Shown: piece after piece, positions 18,158-26,873 of the stretch
Numbering within the stretch: the first letter of the stretch is position 1
How the letters are laid out: every line of letters starts with the position of its first letter
NCBI RefSeq assembly: GCF_037029465.1
Contig: NZ_JAYMEM010000005.1
Location: 124,001-188,000 of the forward strand
Source of the DNA: Mesoflavibacter sp037029465
GTDB taxonomy: Bacteria > Bacteroidota > Bacteroidia > Flavobacteriales > Flavobacteriaceae
Direction of reading: 5' to 3'
Length of the DNA stretch: 64,000 nucleotides
Notes under the pieces: generated by a model
The model's input: only the letters and a program-made list of their open reading frames with translations
Databases searched by the model: none
Told to the model about the DNA's origin: nothing
Translations under genes and position numbers: made by a program

Positions 18158-19132
18158 TTAATTGTTTTTAATTTGTTTATACTGTCTTTTGTTAAATATT
18201 GGTAATAATATAAATGAAATTATACCTATAAAAATAATCATTAATGTTTGAGATGTCCATATAATCCAACCAAAAGCATAACTTGGCTCTTCGGCAAGTC
18301 CAAATAAAGATAACGCAGATAATACTGCTGCGGGATAGAAAAATATACCTCCATTAGTTGCAGCTATCGTAAAACTAGCGGCTATAAACGCAACAATTAT
18401 AGATGCAAATGAAGCATTATTAAGCTCGCTTACTGAGAATGAAGTTACGTAGAACATCATAATATACATAAACCAAATAAAAAGCGTATGAAAAATAAAA
18501 GCCCATTTATTTTTCATTTTAAAGACACTTGTAATACCTTCTAAAAGACCATTAACAAAGTCTTTTATTTTAATAGCAAACTTATTTTTTGATTTTTTTA
18601 TATAAAAAAAGAAAAATATAAATACTATAATCAAAAAGCTAAACGCTAAAATTATTTTAGTTGGATTAAATTTTTCTAAAAGCAGACTATATATAAAATC
18701 AAATTGAAAAAATAGTGTAAAAACACAGATTAAAAGTATTATAACTAAATCAAATATTCTTTCTGTTACTATGGTTCCAAAACCTTTTTCAAAAGGAATA
18801 TCTTCGTAGTTTTTAATTACTGCCGCTCTTAAAACTTCTCCAGATCTTGGCACGCCAAAATTTGCTAAATACCCTATAAAAACAGCCATTATACTATTTT
18901 CTATTCTTACAGAATATCCCAGAGGCTTAAGCATAAACTGCCAACGGTAAGCTCTAGATAAATGGCTTAAAATACCAAATAAAATACCTAAGCATATATA
19001 AAAATAATTTGCAGATTTAAAGTAGGGAATAATTTTTGAAATTGGTAACTTAGAAAAGGTTAACCAACCAAAAAATATAGCTAACATTAATGGTAATATT
19101 AGCTTTAGATGTTTTTTAAAAAACTGCTTCAA
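18158..19132 (-). CDS. YbhN/UPF0104-type membrane protein (flippase-like domain)
   Basis: 324 residues with about eight hydrophobic helices. Motifs typical of the lysylphosphatidylglycerol synthase TM region family are LSHLSRAYRWQFMLKPLGY (about 57-75) and ANFGVPRSGEVLRAAVI (about 91-107). Members of the family are often found next to DPM/ALG5-like GT2 genes, as here, and are suspected to handle lipid-linked substrates. The companion GT2 starts 27 bases after this gene ends, and the one-domain lipoprotein gene ends 2 bases before it begins. A role as the flippase for polyprenyl-phosphate hexose is inference. Confidence 0.85.
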   Translation of the reverse strand: MKQFFKKHLKLILPLMLAIFFGWLTFSKLPISKIIPYFKSANYFYICLGILFGILSHLSRAYRWQFMLKPLGYSVRIENSIMAVFIGYLANFGVPRSGEVLRAAVIKNYEDIPFEKGFGTIVTERIFDLVIILLICVFTLFFQFDFIYSLLLEKFNPTKIILAFSFLIIVFIFFFFYIKKSKNKFAIKIKDFVNGLLEGITSVFKMKNKWAFIFHTLFIWFMYIMMFYVTSFSVSELNNASFASIIVAFIAASFTIAATNGGIFFYPAAVLSALSLFGLAEEPSYAFGWIIWTSQTLMIIFIGIISFILLPIFNKRQYKQIKNN

Positions 19133-19134
19133 AG

Positions 19135-19686
19135 TTAATATACTATTTCCTCTAGTCTTTGTATTAGTACTGGTCTAGAAATAAATGTTGGAATATATCT
19201 ACCATCTATTTCTTTAGAGGTAAATGTTTTTTCTTCCCTGTTATAATCTATGTATTTATTAGGATTGAAAAACTGATAAAAGTTTTCTTTACTTATTTCA
19301 AAAACACGATCATCACTGTTAATTGTTAGCTTATTTATTGAAACATCCTTATAGTTATTTCTACCAACCTTAAGCATAAATTTTGTTGGTATTACCTTAT
19401 TTGGTAATTTAAAAACTAAATCTTGTGGCTTATCAGATCCTTTAACATCAACTTTTATTTTATCCTTTGCTTCAAACTGGAAGGCCATATCTTCTGTAAA
19501 CTGAACAACAAATGTATCGTCTTTTGGTACAACAACATTTAATGTCATTACAACATTATCTTCTTTTTTTTCTTCAGTATTTGATACCTCCTTAGTCGTT
19601 GTTTCATTAACACTTTCTGGTTTCTTGTCATCCTTACAGGCAAAGACTGTAATCACTACTAATGCTACAACTAATAAGTTTTTCAT
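19135..19686 (-). CDS. Lipoprotein with one copy of the domain found twice at 14548-15591
   Basis: 183 residues from the ATG at 19686. A TTG 39 bases further upstream is in frame but overlaps cysN and would put a charged tail before the signal sequence, so the ATG is preferred. The start MKNLLVVALVVITVFAC is a lipoprotein signal (VFAC; Cys17), followed by a Lys/Glu/Thr-rich linker and a domain with QFTEDM, FYQFFNPNKYIDYN and a final IPTFISRPVLIQRLEEI. These line up with FTEDM, YFSINQYLDY and NPEIVGNNR in copy 1 of the larger lipoprotein. Function unknown; it sits between cysN and the YbhN-like gene. Confidence 0.8.
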   Translation of the reverse strand: MKNLLVVALVVITVFACKDDKKPESVNETTTKEVSNTEEKKEDNVVMTLNVVVPKDDTFVVQFTEDMAFQFEAKDKIKVDVKGSDKPQDLVFKLPNKVIPTKFMLKVGRNNYKDVSINKLTINSDDRVFEISKENFYQFFNPNKYIDYNREEKTFTSKEIDGRYIPTFISRPVLIQRLEEIVY

Positions 19687-19717
19687 TTTTTTGGTTTTAA
19701 TAATTAAACATTGTTTA

Positions 19718-20971
19718 TTAAACAATCATTCCTGCAGCTACAGTCTCGTTAGTTGCATCATCTACTAAAATGATACTTCCAGTAGTTCTGTTTTCTCTGT
19801 AAGAATCGATCATTAATGGTTTTGTTGTTCTTATTTTAACTTTAGAAATATCATTCATTTTTAATTCTACATCATCATTTATTCTTTCTAAAGTATTAAT
19901 ATCTATTTTATAAACAACTTCTTTTATCATTGCTTTTTGATCATTAGAAGTGTGTTTTATAGTGTATTTAGATCTTGGCTTAGCTGGACTATTGTTTAAC
20001 CAACACAGCATAACTTCTATATCTTGTGAAGCTTCTGGTTTATTATTAGATCGTACAATCATATCGCCACGACTAATATCTATATCGTCTTCTAAGGTCA
20101 TTGATATAGACATTGGTGCAAATGCTTCTTCTAAAGCACCATCTAACGTGTCTATAGTTTTTATTTTAGATGTAAAACCTGAAGGCATTACTGTAATCTC
20201 ATCGCCTGGTCTAAAAATACCACTTGCTACACGACCTGCGTAACCTCGATAGTCTCTAAAATCTTCGCTTTGAGGTCTTAATACTGTTTGTACAGGAAAA
20301 CGAGCATCTACTTTATTGATATCACTACTAATGTGCATGGTCTCTAAAGTATGAAGCATTGGTGCACCTTGATACCATTTCATGTTTTCAGATTTATTAA
20401 CCACGTTATCTCCTAAAAGAGCGCTCATAGGAATAAATCTAACGTCTTTAACAAGCATTTTTGATGAGATTTCTTCAAATTGAGATACAATATTATTATA
20501 CACTTCTTCAGAAAAATCTACCAAATCCATCTTGTTTATACACACAATTATGTGAGGAATTTGTAGTAAAGACGCTATAAAAGCATGTCTTTTAGTTTGC
20601 TCAATAACACCATGTCTTGCATCTACTAATATTGTTGCAACGTTTGCTGTTGATGCACCTGTTACCATATTACGTGTGTACTGAATATGTCCTGGTGTAT
20701 CTGCTATGATGAATTTACGCTTTGGTGTTGTAAAATATCTATAAGCAACATCTATTGTTATACCTTGTTCTCTTTCGTCTCTTAAACCGTCTGTAAATAA
20801 CGCTAGGTCTACACCATCATGTCCTTTTTTCTTACTTGTAGTTTCAATCGCTTCTAATTGATCTTCAAAAATAGATTTTGAATCATATAATAAACGACCT
20901 ATTAATGTACTTTTTCCGTCGTCTACGCTTCCTGCTGTTGTAAATCTTAATAATTGATTATTGTCTAACAT
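19718..20971 (-). CDS. cysN: Sulfate adenylyltransferase subunit 1 (GTPase subunit)
   Basis: 417 residues, an EF-Tu-like GTPase. G1 loop AGSVDDGKST (13-22), G3 DTPGH, G4 NKMD, then two beta-barrel domains. With CysD it makes adenosine 5'-phosphosulfate (APS) from ATP and sulfate, using GTP hydrolysis to drive the reaction. It lacks the APS kinase domain that is fused in some bacteria; a free CysC is encoded just upstream. It is in a cluster with cysC, cysD and cysQ inside the polysaccharide locus and without PAPS reductase, so the sulfate is probably destined for the glycan. Confidence 0.97.
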   Translation of the reverse strand: MLDNNQLLRFTTAGSVDDGKSTLIGRLLYDSKSIFEDQLEAIETTSKKKGHDGVDLALFTDGLRDEREQGITIDVAYRYFTTPKRKFIIADTPGHIQYTRNMVTGASTANVATILVDARHGVIEQTKRHAFIASLLQIPHIIVCINKMDLVDFSEEVYNNIVSQFEEISSKMLVKDVRFIPMSALLGDNVVNKSENMKWYQGAPMLHTLETMHISSDINKVDARFPVQTVLRPQSEDFRDYRGYAGRVASGIFRPGDEITVMPSGFTSKIKTIDTLDGALEEAFAPMSISMTLEDDIDISRGDMIVRSNNKPEASQDIEVMLCWLNNSPAKPRSKYTIKHTSNDQKAMIKEVVYKIDINTLERINDDVELKMNDISKVKIRTTKPLMIDSYRENRTTGSIILVDDATNETVAAGMIV

Positions 20972-20986
20972 GCTTCGTTTTCTTTT

Positions 20987-21892
20987 TTAAAAATATCCTT
21001 CTCTTTTTCTGTCTTCCATTGCTGATTCTGAACGCTTATCATCGCTTCTATTACCTCTTTCGGTTTGTCGCATAGCAGCTACTTCTGTAGCAATTTTTTC
21101 TACTGTATCTGCGTCAGATTCTATTCCTCCTGTGATTGTGATATCTCCTAATGTTCTAAATCTAATTTTTTTGGTTACTACTTCTTCATTTTCATCTAAA
21201 ACTAAAAATTCAGATTTCGGTATCCATGAATTACTTCTCCAAACAACTTCTCTTTCGTGTGCAAAATATAATGATGGTATTGAGATGTTTTCTCTTTTGA
21301 TATAATTCCACACATCCATTTCTGTCCAATTACTTATTGGAAATGCTCTAAAGTGCTCGCCTTCAAAATGCTTACCGTTAAATATATTCCATAATTCTGG
21401 TCGTTGATTTTTTGGATCCCATTGTCCAAAATCATCACGATGAGAGAAGAAACGCTCTTTTGCTCTTGCTTTTTCTTCATCACGTCTTCCACCACCAATT
21501 GCACAGTCTACTTTATTAGCCTCTATTGCATCTAAAAGTGTTGTAATTTGAAGTGCGTTACGTGTAGCATTTTTACCTTTTTCTTCTGCGACTCTTCCTT
21601 GATCAATAGATTCTTGTACAGATCCAACAATAAGATTTGCGCCTAATTCTTTTATTAAATCATCTCTAAACTTTATCGTCTCAGGAAAGTTGTGACCTGT
21701 ATCCACATGCATTAATGAGAAAGGTATTTTACTTGGGTAAAATGCTTTTCTTGCCAAATGTGTTACAACTATTGAGTCTTTTCCTCCAGAAAATAATATT
21801 ACAGGATTTTGAAATTGTGCCCAAACTTCTCGTAAAACATAAATAGCTTCACTTTCTAATTCATCTAAATAATTTAAATAATACTTACTCAT
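20987..21892 (-). CDS. cysD: Sulfate adenylyltransferase subunit 2
   Basis: 301 residues, the ATP-sulfurylase catalytic subunit of the PP-loop family. ILFSGGKDSIVV (32-43) is the PP-loop; FPISNWTEMDVWNYI and KARAKERFFSHRDDFGQWDP are conserved CysD blocks. It pairs with CysN, whose gene begins 15 bases after this one ends. It overlaps cysC by 8 bases. Length is normal for the family. Confidence 0.97.
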   Translation of the reverse strand: MSKYYLNYLDELESEAIYVLREVWAQFQNPVILFSGGKDSIVVTHLARKAFYPSKIPFSLMHVDTGHNFPETIKFRDDLIKELGANLIVGSVQESIDQGRVAEEKGKNATRNALQITTLLDAIEANKVDCAIGGGRRDEEKARAKERFFSHRDDFGQWDPKNQRPELWNIFNGKHFEGEHFRAFPISNWTEMDVWNYIKRENISIPSLYFAHEREVVWRSNSWIPKSEFLVLDENEEVVTKKIRFRTLGDITITGGIESDADTVEKIATEVAAMRQTERGNRSDDKRSESAMEDRKREGYF

Positions 21893-22511
21893 TTTCGAGT
21901 TTTAGTTTTGGTGTTAGATATTCTAATATTTTTACAACTGCTTCTTCTACAGTTTCTTCTTCTGTTTTGATTTCTACATCAGCATGATCTGGTGCTTCGT
22001 AAGGTGCTGAAATACCTGTCATGTTTTTGATTTCGCCTGCTCTTGCTTTTTTGTAAAGACCTTTAACGTCTCTACGCTCACATTCTTCAACACTGGTATT
22101 AACAAAAACCTCGACAAAATTACTGTTTTTAACGATATTCTTGACGTTTTCTCGGTCTTTTTTGTAAGGTGACACAAATGCAGCTAATACTACTAAACCT
22201 GCATCTATCATTAAATTTGCTATTTCAGCAATTCTTCTAATGTTTTCGGTTCTATCTTCTGGTGCAAAGGTTAAATCCTTATTTATTCCTTTTCTAATAT
22301 TATCACCATCAAGAACATAGGTTTTTATTCCTTTTTTATGTAATTCTAGTTCTACTAGATTGGCTATTGTTGATTTTCCTGAGCCAGATAATCCAGTAAA
22401 CCACATTAAAAAGGAATTATGATTATTTAGCTTATTTCTATCTGATTTAGTAACTTGATAATTATGTTTAATTATATGGTTACTAATGTCTATGTTATTT
22501 TCTTCTTTCAT
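21885..22511 (-). CDS. cysC: Adenylylsulfate (APS) kinase
   Basis: 208 residues. P-loop GLSGSGKST (40-48), DGDNIRKGINKDLTF (68-82) and EVFVNTSVEECERRDVKGLYKKARAG, the APS-binding and lid regions. It phosphorylates APS to PAPS, the sulfate donor of the three sulfotransferases in this locus. A 30-residue N-terminal extension with HNYQVTKSDRNKLNNH precedes the P-loop, as is usual in CysC. It overlaps the DUF2061 gene by 17 bases and cysD by 8. Confidence 0.97.
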   Translation of the reverse strand: MKEENNIDISNHIIKHNYQVTKSDRNKLNNHNSFLMWFTGLSGSGKSTIANLVELELHKKGIKTYVLDGDNIRKGINKDLTFAPEDRTENIRRIAEIANLMIDAGLVVLAAFVSPYKKDRENVKNIVKNSNFVEVFVNTSVEECERRDVKGLYKKARAGEIKNMTGISAPYEAPDHADVEIKTEEETVEEAVVKILEYLTPKLKLENE

Positions 22512-22920
22512 TTAATCCATAATTTATCTTATACCATGTTCTCTCATGCAGATAATATAATATCATTTTTGTTATGACTTCTGCAAATCCAATTTTTAGT
22601 CCTGTTAATGGATCACCAGATATAATCCAAGCTAAAATCATTGTATCTAATGTTCCTATAAATCGCCATGTAATTGTCTTTGCGATATGTCTTTTGCGGC
22701 TTTCTAATATTTTACCATCTTTTGATAGGTTGATTTTAAACCATGCTCTTTCATGAAGATAGTATAATACCATTTTTGTAATAACCTCTGCAAATCCAAT
22801 TTTTAGACCTGTAAATGGATTACCTGATATGATCCAAGAAAGAATAATAGTGTCTATTGTACCTACTATTCTCCATGTTATCGTTTTTGCGATATGTCTT
22901 TTATACGAAACGTCAGCCAT
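22495..22920 (-). CDS. DUF2061 membrane protein, internally duplicated
   Basis: 141 residues made of two nearly identical 58-residue DUF2061 units, residues 7-64 and 76-133, each with KRHIAKTITWR, a hydrophobic stretch (IDTIILSWIISG), a GLKIGFAEVITKM stretch and YYLHERxWxKIN. Each unit has two short membrane segments, so the whole would span about four times. DUF2061 is repeatedly found with sulfate-activation genes, but its job is not known to me. It starts one base from cysQ (shared base at 22920) and overlaps cysC by 17 bases, so it is almost certainly co-translated with PAPS metabolism. A role in sulfate or nucleotide handling is speculation. Confidence 0.85.
   Translation of the reverse strand: MADVSYKRHIAKTITWRIVGTIDTIILSWIISGNPFTGLKIGFAEVITKMVLYYLHERAWFKINLSKDGKILESRKRHIAKTITWRFIGTLDTMILAWIISGDPLTGLKIGFAEVITKMILYYLHERTWYKINYGLNERRK
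22522..22695 (-). repeat. Intragenic repeat unit 2 of the DUF2061 gene
   Basis: Encodes residues 76-133. Second copy of the 58-residue unit; differences from unit 1 are mostly conservative (IVG/FIG, SWIISGNPF/AWIISGDPL, AWF/TWY). Confidence 0.8.
22729..22902 (-). repeat. Intragenic repeat unit 1 of the DUF2061 gene
   Basis: Encodes residues 7-64. It matches the unit at 22522-22695 over 174 bases with an offset of 207 bases; both protein and DNA are conserved, pointing to a fairly recent or constrained duplication. Confidence 0.8.
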
Positions 22921-23729
22921 TATTTAGAAACCAAAAACCAAGGGTTTAACAAATTTTCTTTATTATATTTTAAAATATCTTTTGTTTCATTAGAAGTAAC
23001 TTTTATTCCAACAGCATTACATATAGCTTGTCCTGCTGCAGTATCCCATTCCATAGTTGGTGCAAATCGCGGGTAAACATCTGCTTTACCTTCGGCTACT
23101 AAACAAAACTTTAAAGAACTTCCTTTTGATACTATTTGTACCTCTTTTCCTTTTTGCTTTAAATCGTCTACATAATCAAGAGTCTCTTGACTCATATGAG
23201 AACGACTTCCAACGACTTCAACTAATGACGAATTATTGTTTTTTGGTGTTAACTTTTGAGCTAAACCCTTTACTTCTTCTACTGAAACATTATGAGCATT
23301 TAATTCTGATTTAAAAGCTAATTTATTTTCTACATCAGCAAAATAGATGGTTTTAATTGCAGGTACGTAAATTACGCCTAATTTTGGAATACCACCTTCG
23401 GCTAATGCTATGTTTACAGTAAACTCACCATTTCGTTTTATAAACTCTTTGGTACCATCTACTGGGTCTACAATCCAGCATTGATTCCAGTGTTTTCTTT
23501 CATTGTATTCTGTTTGTTTATTTTCTTCTGAAATAATTGGTATTTCTGTAGGAATTAAAAACGAATTGATAATGTCATTAGCTCTTTTATCAGCTTCAGT
23601 TAAGGGTGATTTGTCGTCTTTTACTTCTACAGCAAAGTCTGAGTCATAAACATCCATAATTGCTTTTCCTGCATTTAATGATGCTTGTATTGCTGTTTTT
23701 AAGTTGTCTGAAATACTATTTTTACTCAT
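22920..23729 (-). CDS. cysQ: 3'(2'),5'-bisphosphate nucleotidase (PAP phosphatase)
   Basis: 269 residues, inositol-monophosphatase superfamily. ISEEN (66-70) and VDPVDGTKEFI (87-97) are the metal-binding motifs; EWDTAAGQAI is the third. It hydrolyses PAP, the by-product of every sulfotransferase reaction, to AMP, removing a strong inhibitor. As the first gene of the sulfate block (overlapping the epimerase gene by 8 bases) it completes a make-use-recycle set for PAPS. Confidence 0.95.
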   Translation of the reverse strand: MSKNSISDNLKTAIQASLNAGKAIMDVYDSDFAVEVKDDKSPLTEADKRANDIINSFLIPTEIPIISEENKQTEYNERKHWNQCWIVDPVDGTKEFIKRNGEFTVNIALAEGGIPKLGVIYVPAIKTIYFADVENKLAFKSELNAHNVSVEEVKGLAQKLTPKNNNSSLVEVVGSRSHMSQETLDYVDDLKQKGKEVQIVSKGSSLKFCLVAEGKADVYPRFAPTMEWDTAAGQAICNAVGIKVTSNETKDILKYNKENLLNPWFLVSK

Positions 23730-24732
23730 TGTTATTTATATAATATTTTATCGTGTGTTTTATCCCTTCTGAAAAGGAAAACTCAGGATTGTATTCAAAA
23801 TTTGTTTTGGCTTTAGAGATATCTGCTAAAGAATGCTTTACATCTCCTTGTCTTTCTGGTCCGTTAGTTACTTTGGAAGACGTTGAAATATTTAAGGCTG
23901 AAAGTCCGTTTTTAATAGCTTCAACTAATTCATTTAAATTAGTGTTATCTCCAAAAGCAACATTATATACTTGATTAACTGCATTTGGGTGATCTGTTAA
24001 AGCTGCTTTTATATTGGCTTGGACTACATTTTCTATGTATGTAAAATCTCTTGAATGTTTTCCGTCTCCGTTGATAATAACCTCTTCATTATTTAAAAAA
24101 CGTCCTATAAATTTTGGGATCACTGCAGCGTAAGCTCCGTTTGGGTCTTGTCTTTGCCCAAAAACATTAAAATATCTTAAGCCAATAGTTTCTAAACCAT
24201 AGGTTTTATAAAAAACGTCTGCATACAGTTCATTAACGTATTTAGTAACTGCATATGGTGATAATGGTTTACCTATGTTGTCTTCTACTTTTGGTAATTG
24301 TTTGCTATCTCCATAAGTGCTTGACGATGCGGCATACACCACTCGTTTTACTGTTGAAGACTCTTTAGCTGCTACTAATATGTTTAAAAAACCTGAAATG
24401 TTAACTGCGTTAGAGGTTATTGGGTCATTAATTGATCGTGGTACAGAACCTAAAGCAGCTTGGTGTAAGACGTAATCTACGTCTTGCATTGCCTTTTTAC
24501 AGGTGTCTAATTCTCTTATGTCTCCTTCTATAAACTCACAATTAGATTGTTTGATAAAAGTGCTAATATTAGAAAGTTTTCCTGTTGCAAGATTATCTAA
24601 AATAACAACTCTTTTCGCCTGATTTTTAAGTAAATATTCTACTAGATTTGAGCCAATAAAACCTGCGCCTCCTGTTACTAAAAAGGTGAGATTTTTTAAT
24701 TCTTTATTATGAAAATTAGTGTTGTACATCAT
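23722..24732 (-). CDS. UDP-N-acetylhexosamine / UDP-sugar 4-epimerase (WbpP/TviC-like, SDR)
   Basis: 336 residues, extended SDR fold. GGAGFIGSNL (21-30) binds NAD, AASSSTYGDS and YAVTKYVNELY provide the catalytic Ser/Thr and YxxxK. The sequence style (LDNLATGKLSNI, SVPRSINDPI, RYFNVFGQRQDPNGAYAAVIPKF) is that of WbpP/TviC-type C4 epimerases acting on UDP-GlcNAc or UDP-GlcNAcA. The adjacent dehydrogenase is WbpO/TviB-like; together they should make UDP-GalNAcA or the gluco form. The two genes meet at one shared base. Confidence 0.9.
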   Translation of the reverse strand: MMYNTNFHNKELKNLTFLVTGGAGFIGSNLVEYLLKNQAKRVVILDNLATGKLSNISTFIKQSNCEFIEGDIRELDTCKKAMQDVDYVLHQAALGSVPRSINDPITSNAVNISGFLNILVAAKESSTVKRVVYAASSSTYGDSKQLPKVEDNIGKPLSPYAVTKYVNELYADVFYKTYGLETIGLRYFNVFGQRQDPNGAYAAVIPKFIGRFLNNEEVIINGDGKHSRDFTYIENVVQANIKAALTDHPNAVNQVYNVAFGDNTNLNELVEAIKNGLSALNISTSSKVTNGPERQGDVKHSLADISKAKTNFEYNPEFSFSEGIKHTIKYYINNNE

Positions 24733-26000
24733 TAAAGACGTTTATCAATTAAGGAAACATTTAACGTCCCTTTTACATCATAAACTACAGCTTTTTCTTT
24801 TTTAAATTTTGCTAAATCTAACTTGTTAAACTCATTATGCGATACTACGTGAATGATACCGTCATACTTATCTGTAATATCAGAAACTAAACTAATTTTG
24901 TATTCTTCTTTAACTTCTCTTGTATCTGCCCATGGATCATAAACATCAACATCTATATTATACGATTTTAAGCTTTTATATACATCTATTGCTTTTGTAT
25001 TTCTAATGTCTGGACAGTTCTCTTTAAAAGTTATTCCAAGCATTAAAACTTTCGCATTTTTTACTTCAATACCTTTGCTAAGCATAAGTTTTACAAAATC
25101 TGATGCTACAAATTCTCCCATAGAATCATTAAGACGTCTTCCTGCCAAAATTATCTCTGGATGATAGCCTACTTCTTGCGCTTTTTGAGCCAAATAATAA
25201 GGGTCTACGCCTATACAATGTCCACCAACTAAACCTGGTTTAAAGGGAAGAAAATTCCACTTTGTAGAAGCTGCTTCAAGTACTGCTTGTGTATCGATTT
25301 CTAATTTATTAAAGATCTTAGCAAGCTCGTTTACAAAAGCAATATTTATATCTCTTTGTGCATTTTCAATAACTTTTGCTGCTTCCGCTGTTTTTATAGA
25401 AGGAGCTAAATGTGTTCCTGCTGTAATAATAGAGGCGTACAGGTTGTTTACTATTTCAGCTGTTTTTGGAGTAGAACCTGAAGTTACTTTTTTAATTTTT
25501 GTAATTGTATGTTTTTTGTCTCCAGGATTGATTCTTTCAGGAGAATATCCACATGTAAAGTCTTGGTTAAAAATAAGACCACTAACTTCTTCTAAAATAG
25601 GAGCACAAACTTCTTCTGTAACACCTGGATAAACTGTAGATTCATAAATTATGATATCTCCATTTTTTAAAAACTTTCCAATGGTTTTAGAAGACTTAAT
25701 TAATGGATCTAATAATGGTCTATTGTTTATATCTACAGGTGTAGGAACCGTTACAATGTATATATTACAACTTTCTAAATCTTCTTTTTTATCGGTTATT
25801 TTTAAACCATTTTTTTCCTTGTTTAAAACAAATTTAAGCTCGTCTTCATCAACTTCTAATGTACTGTCAACACCTTTGTTTAACTCAGATACTCTAGCTG
25901 TATTTATATCAAAACCAATTACACTATACTTTTTAGAAAACTCTACAGCAAGTGGTAAGCCTACGTAACCTAAACCTAATACAGCTATTTTAAACTCCAT
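24732..26000 (-). CDS. UDP-N-acetylhexosamine 6-dehydrogenase (WbpO/TviB-like)
   Basis: 422 residues, UDP-glucose/GDP-mannose dehydrogenase family. NAD site GLGYVGLPLA (9-18), the central YGYSPERINPGD-like block (CGYSPERINPGDK, 150-162) and the active-site cysteine in GGHCIGVDPYYL (Cys262). The pattern fits TviB/WbpO, which oxidise UDP-N-acetylhexosamines to the uronic acids in two steps. It should supply an acidic N-acetylated sugar; together with sulfate this would give a strongly anionic polymer. Which of GlcNAc or GalNAc is oxidised is not certain. Confidence 0.92.
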   Translation of the reverse strand: MEFKIAVLGLGYVGLPLAVEFSKKYSVIGFDINTARVSELNKGVDSTLEVDEDELKFVLNKEKNGLKITDKKEDLESCNIYIVTVPTPVDINNRPLLDPLIKSSKTIGKFLKNGDIIIYESTVYPGVTEEVCAPILEEVSGLIFNQDFTCGYSPERINPGDKKHTITKIKKVTSGSTPKTAEIVNNLYASIITAGTHLAPSIKTAEAAKVIENAQRDINIAFVNELAKIFNKLEIDTQAVLEAASTKWNFLPFKPGLVGGHCIGVDPYYLAQKAQEVGYHPEIILAGRRLNDSMGEFVASDFVKLMLSKGIEVKNAKVLMLGITFKENCPDIRNTKAIDVYKSLKSYNIDVDVYDPWADTREVKEEYKISLVSDITDKYDGIIHVVSHNEFNKLDLAKFKKEKAVVYDVKGTLNVSLIDKRL

Positions 26001-26012
26001 TTAATCAATATT

Positions 26013-26873
26013 TTACTCAAAAGTAATTTCTTTTAAACACTTTTCTAAACTTTTCTCCCATTTTACTGGCTCTAAATTTAAAAGTGAATGTATTTTACTA
26101 GTATTTAAAACACTGTATTTTGGTCTAGTTGCAAGTGTTTTAAATGTTTTTGAGTCGGTTTTATGTAGTTTTATTTCAGATTGTGATTGCTTAAATATCT
26201 CTTTTGCAAAATTATACCATGTGATTTCCCCTTGGTTTGAATAATGGTATATTCCAAACTGTTTAGATTGACTGTCTATAATTTTTAAAATAATTTCAGC
26301 TAAATCTTTTGCGTAGGTAGGGCAACCTGTTTGATCATCAACTACACTCAATTCTTCTCTTTCTTTTGATAACCTCAACATGGTTTTTACAAAATTACCA
26401 GCAAACTCAGAATACAACCATGAGGTACGAATAATGAAATGTTGCGATAAATTGGATGAGATTTCTAATTCTCCATCTCGTTTTGTTTGTCCATAAACGG
26501 AAATTGGATTTGTAGAATCATCTTCTCTATAAGGTGTTTTTGCTTCTCCATCAAAAACAAAATCTGTAGAAATATGTATTAGTACTACGTCTTTATTTTT
26601 ACAAGTTATTGCTAGGTTTTTAGCGCCTGTAACATTAACTTTTTTTGCTAATTCTTGCTCTTCTTCAGCTTTATCTACTGCTGTATAAGCTGCGCAATTA
26701 ATACAATAATCAAAATTATTTTCACTAAAATAATTTTCGACTTCATTTATATTAGAAATATCTAAATCATTACTTCCTAAAAACACAAAATCTAACGAAG
26801 GGTAATCGTTAGATATTGATTGTATACATTGAGCTAATTGCCCTTTTCCTCCTGTTACTAAAACTTTTATCAT
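26013..26873 (-). CDS. rfbD: dTDP-4-dehydrorhamnose reductase
   Basis: 286 residues, SDR family. GGKGQLAQC (8-16) replaces the usual GxxGQLG nucleotide loop, CINCAAYTAVDKAE and HISTDFVFDG are the classic RmlD blocks and YGQTKRDGE gives the YxxxK. Final step of dTDP-L-rhamnose synthesis, reduction by NAD(P)H. Overlaps rfbC by 4 bases. Order rfbB-A-C-D is kept across 26013-29297. Confidence 0.96.
   Translation of the reverse strand: MIKVLVTGGKGQLAQCIQSISNDYPSLDFVFLGSNDLDISNINEVENYFSENNFDYCINCAAYTAVDKAEEEQELAKKVNVTGAKNLAITCKNKDVVLIHISTDFVFDGEAKTPYREDDSTNPISVYGQTKRDGELEISSNLSQHFIIRTSWLYSEFAGNFVKTMLRLSKEREELSVVDDQTGCPTYAKDLAEIILKIIDSQSKQFGIYHYSNQGEITWYNFAKEIFKQSQSEIKLHKTDSKTFKTLATRPKYSVLNTSKIHSLLNLEPVKWEKSLEKCLKEITFE

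Noticed and set aside
22522..22902. Tandem repeat considered as a CRISPR or satellite element
   Set aside because: Only two units of 174 bases, in frame and encoding a known domain (DUF2061) twice.
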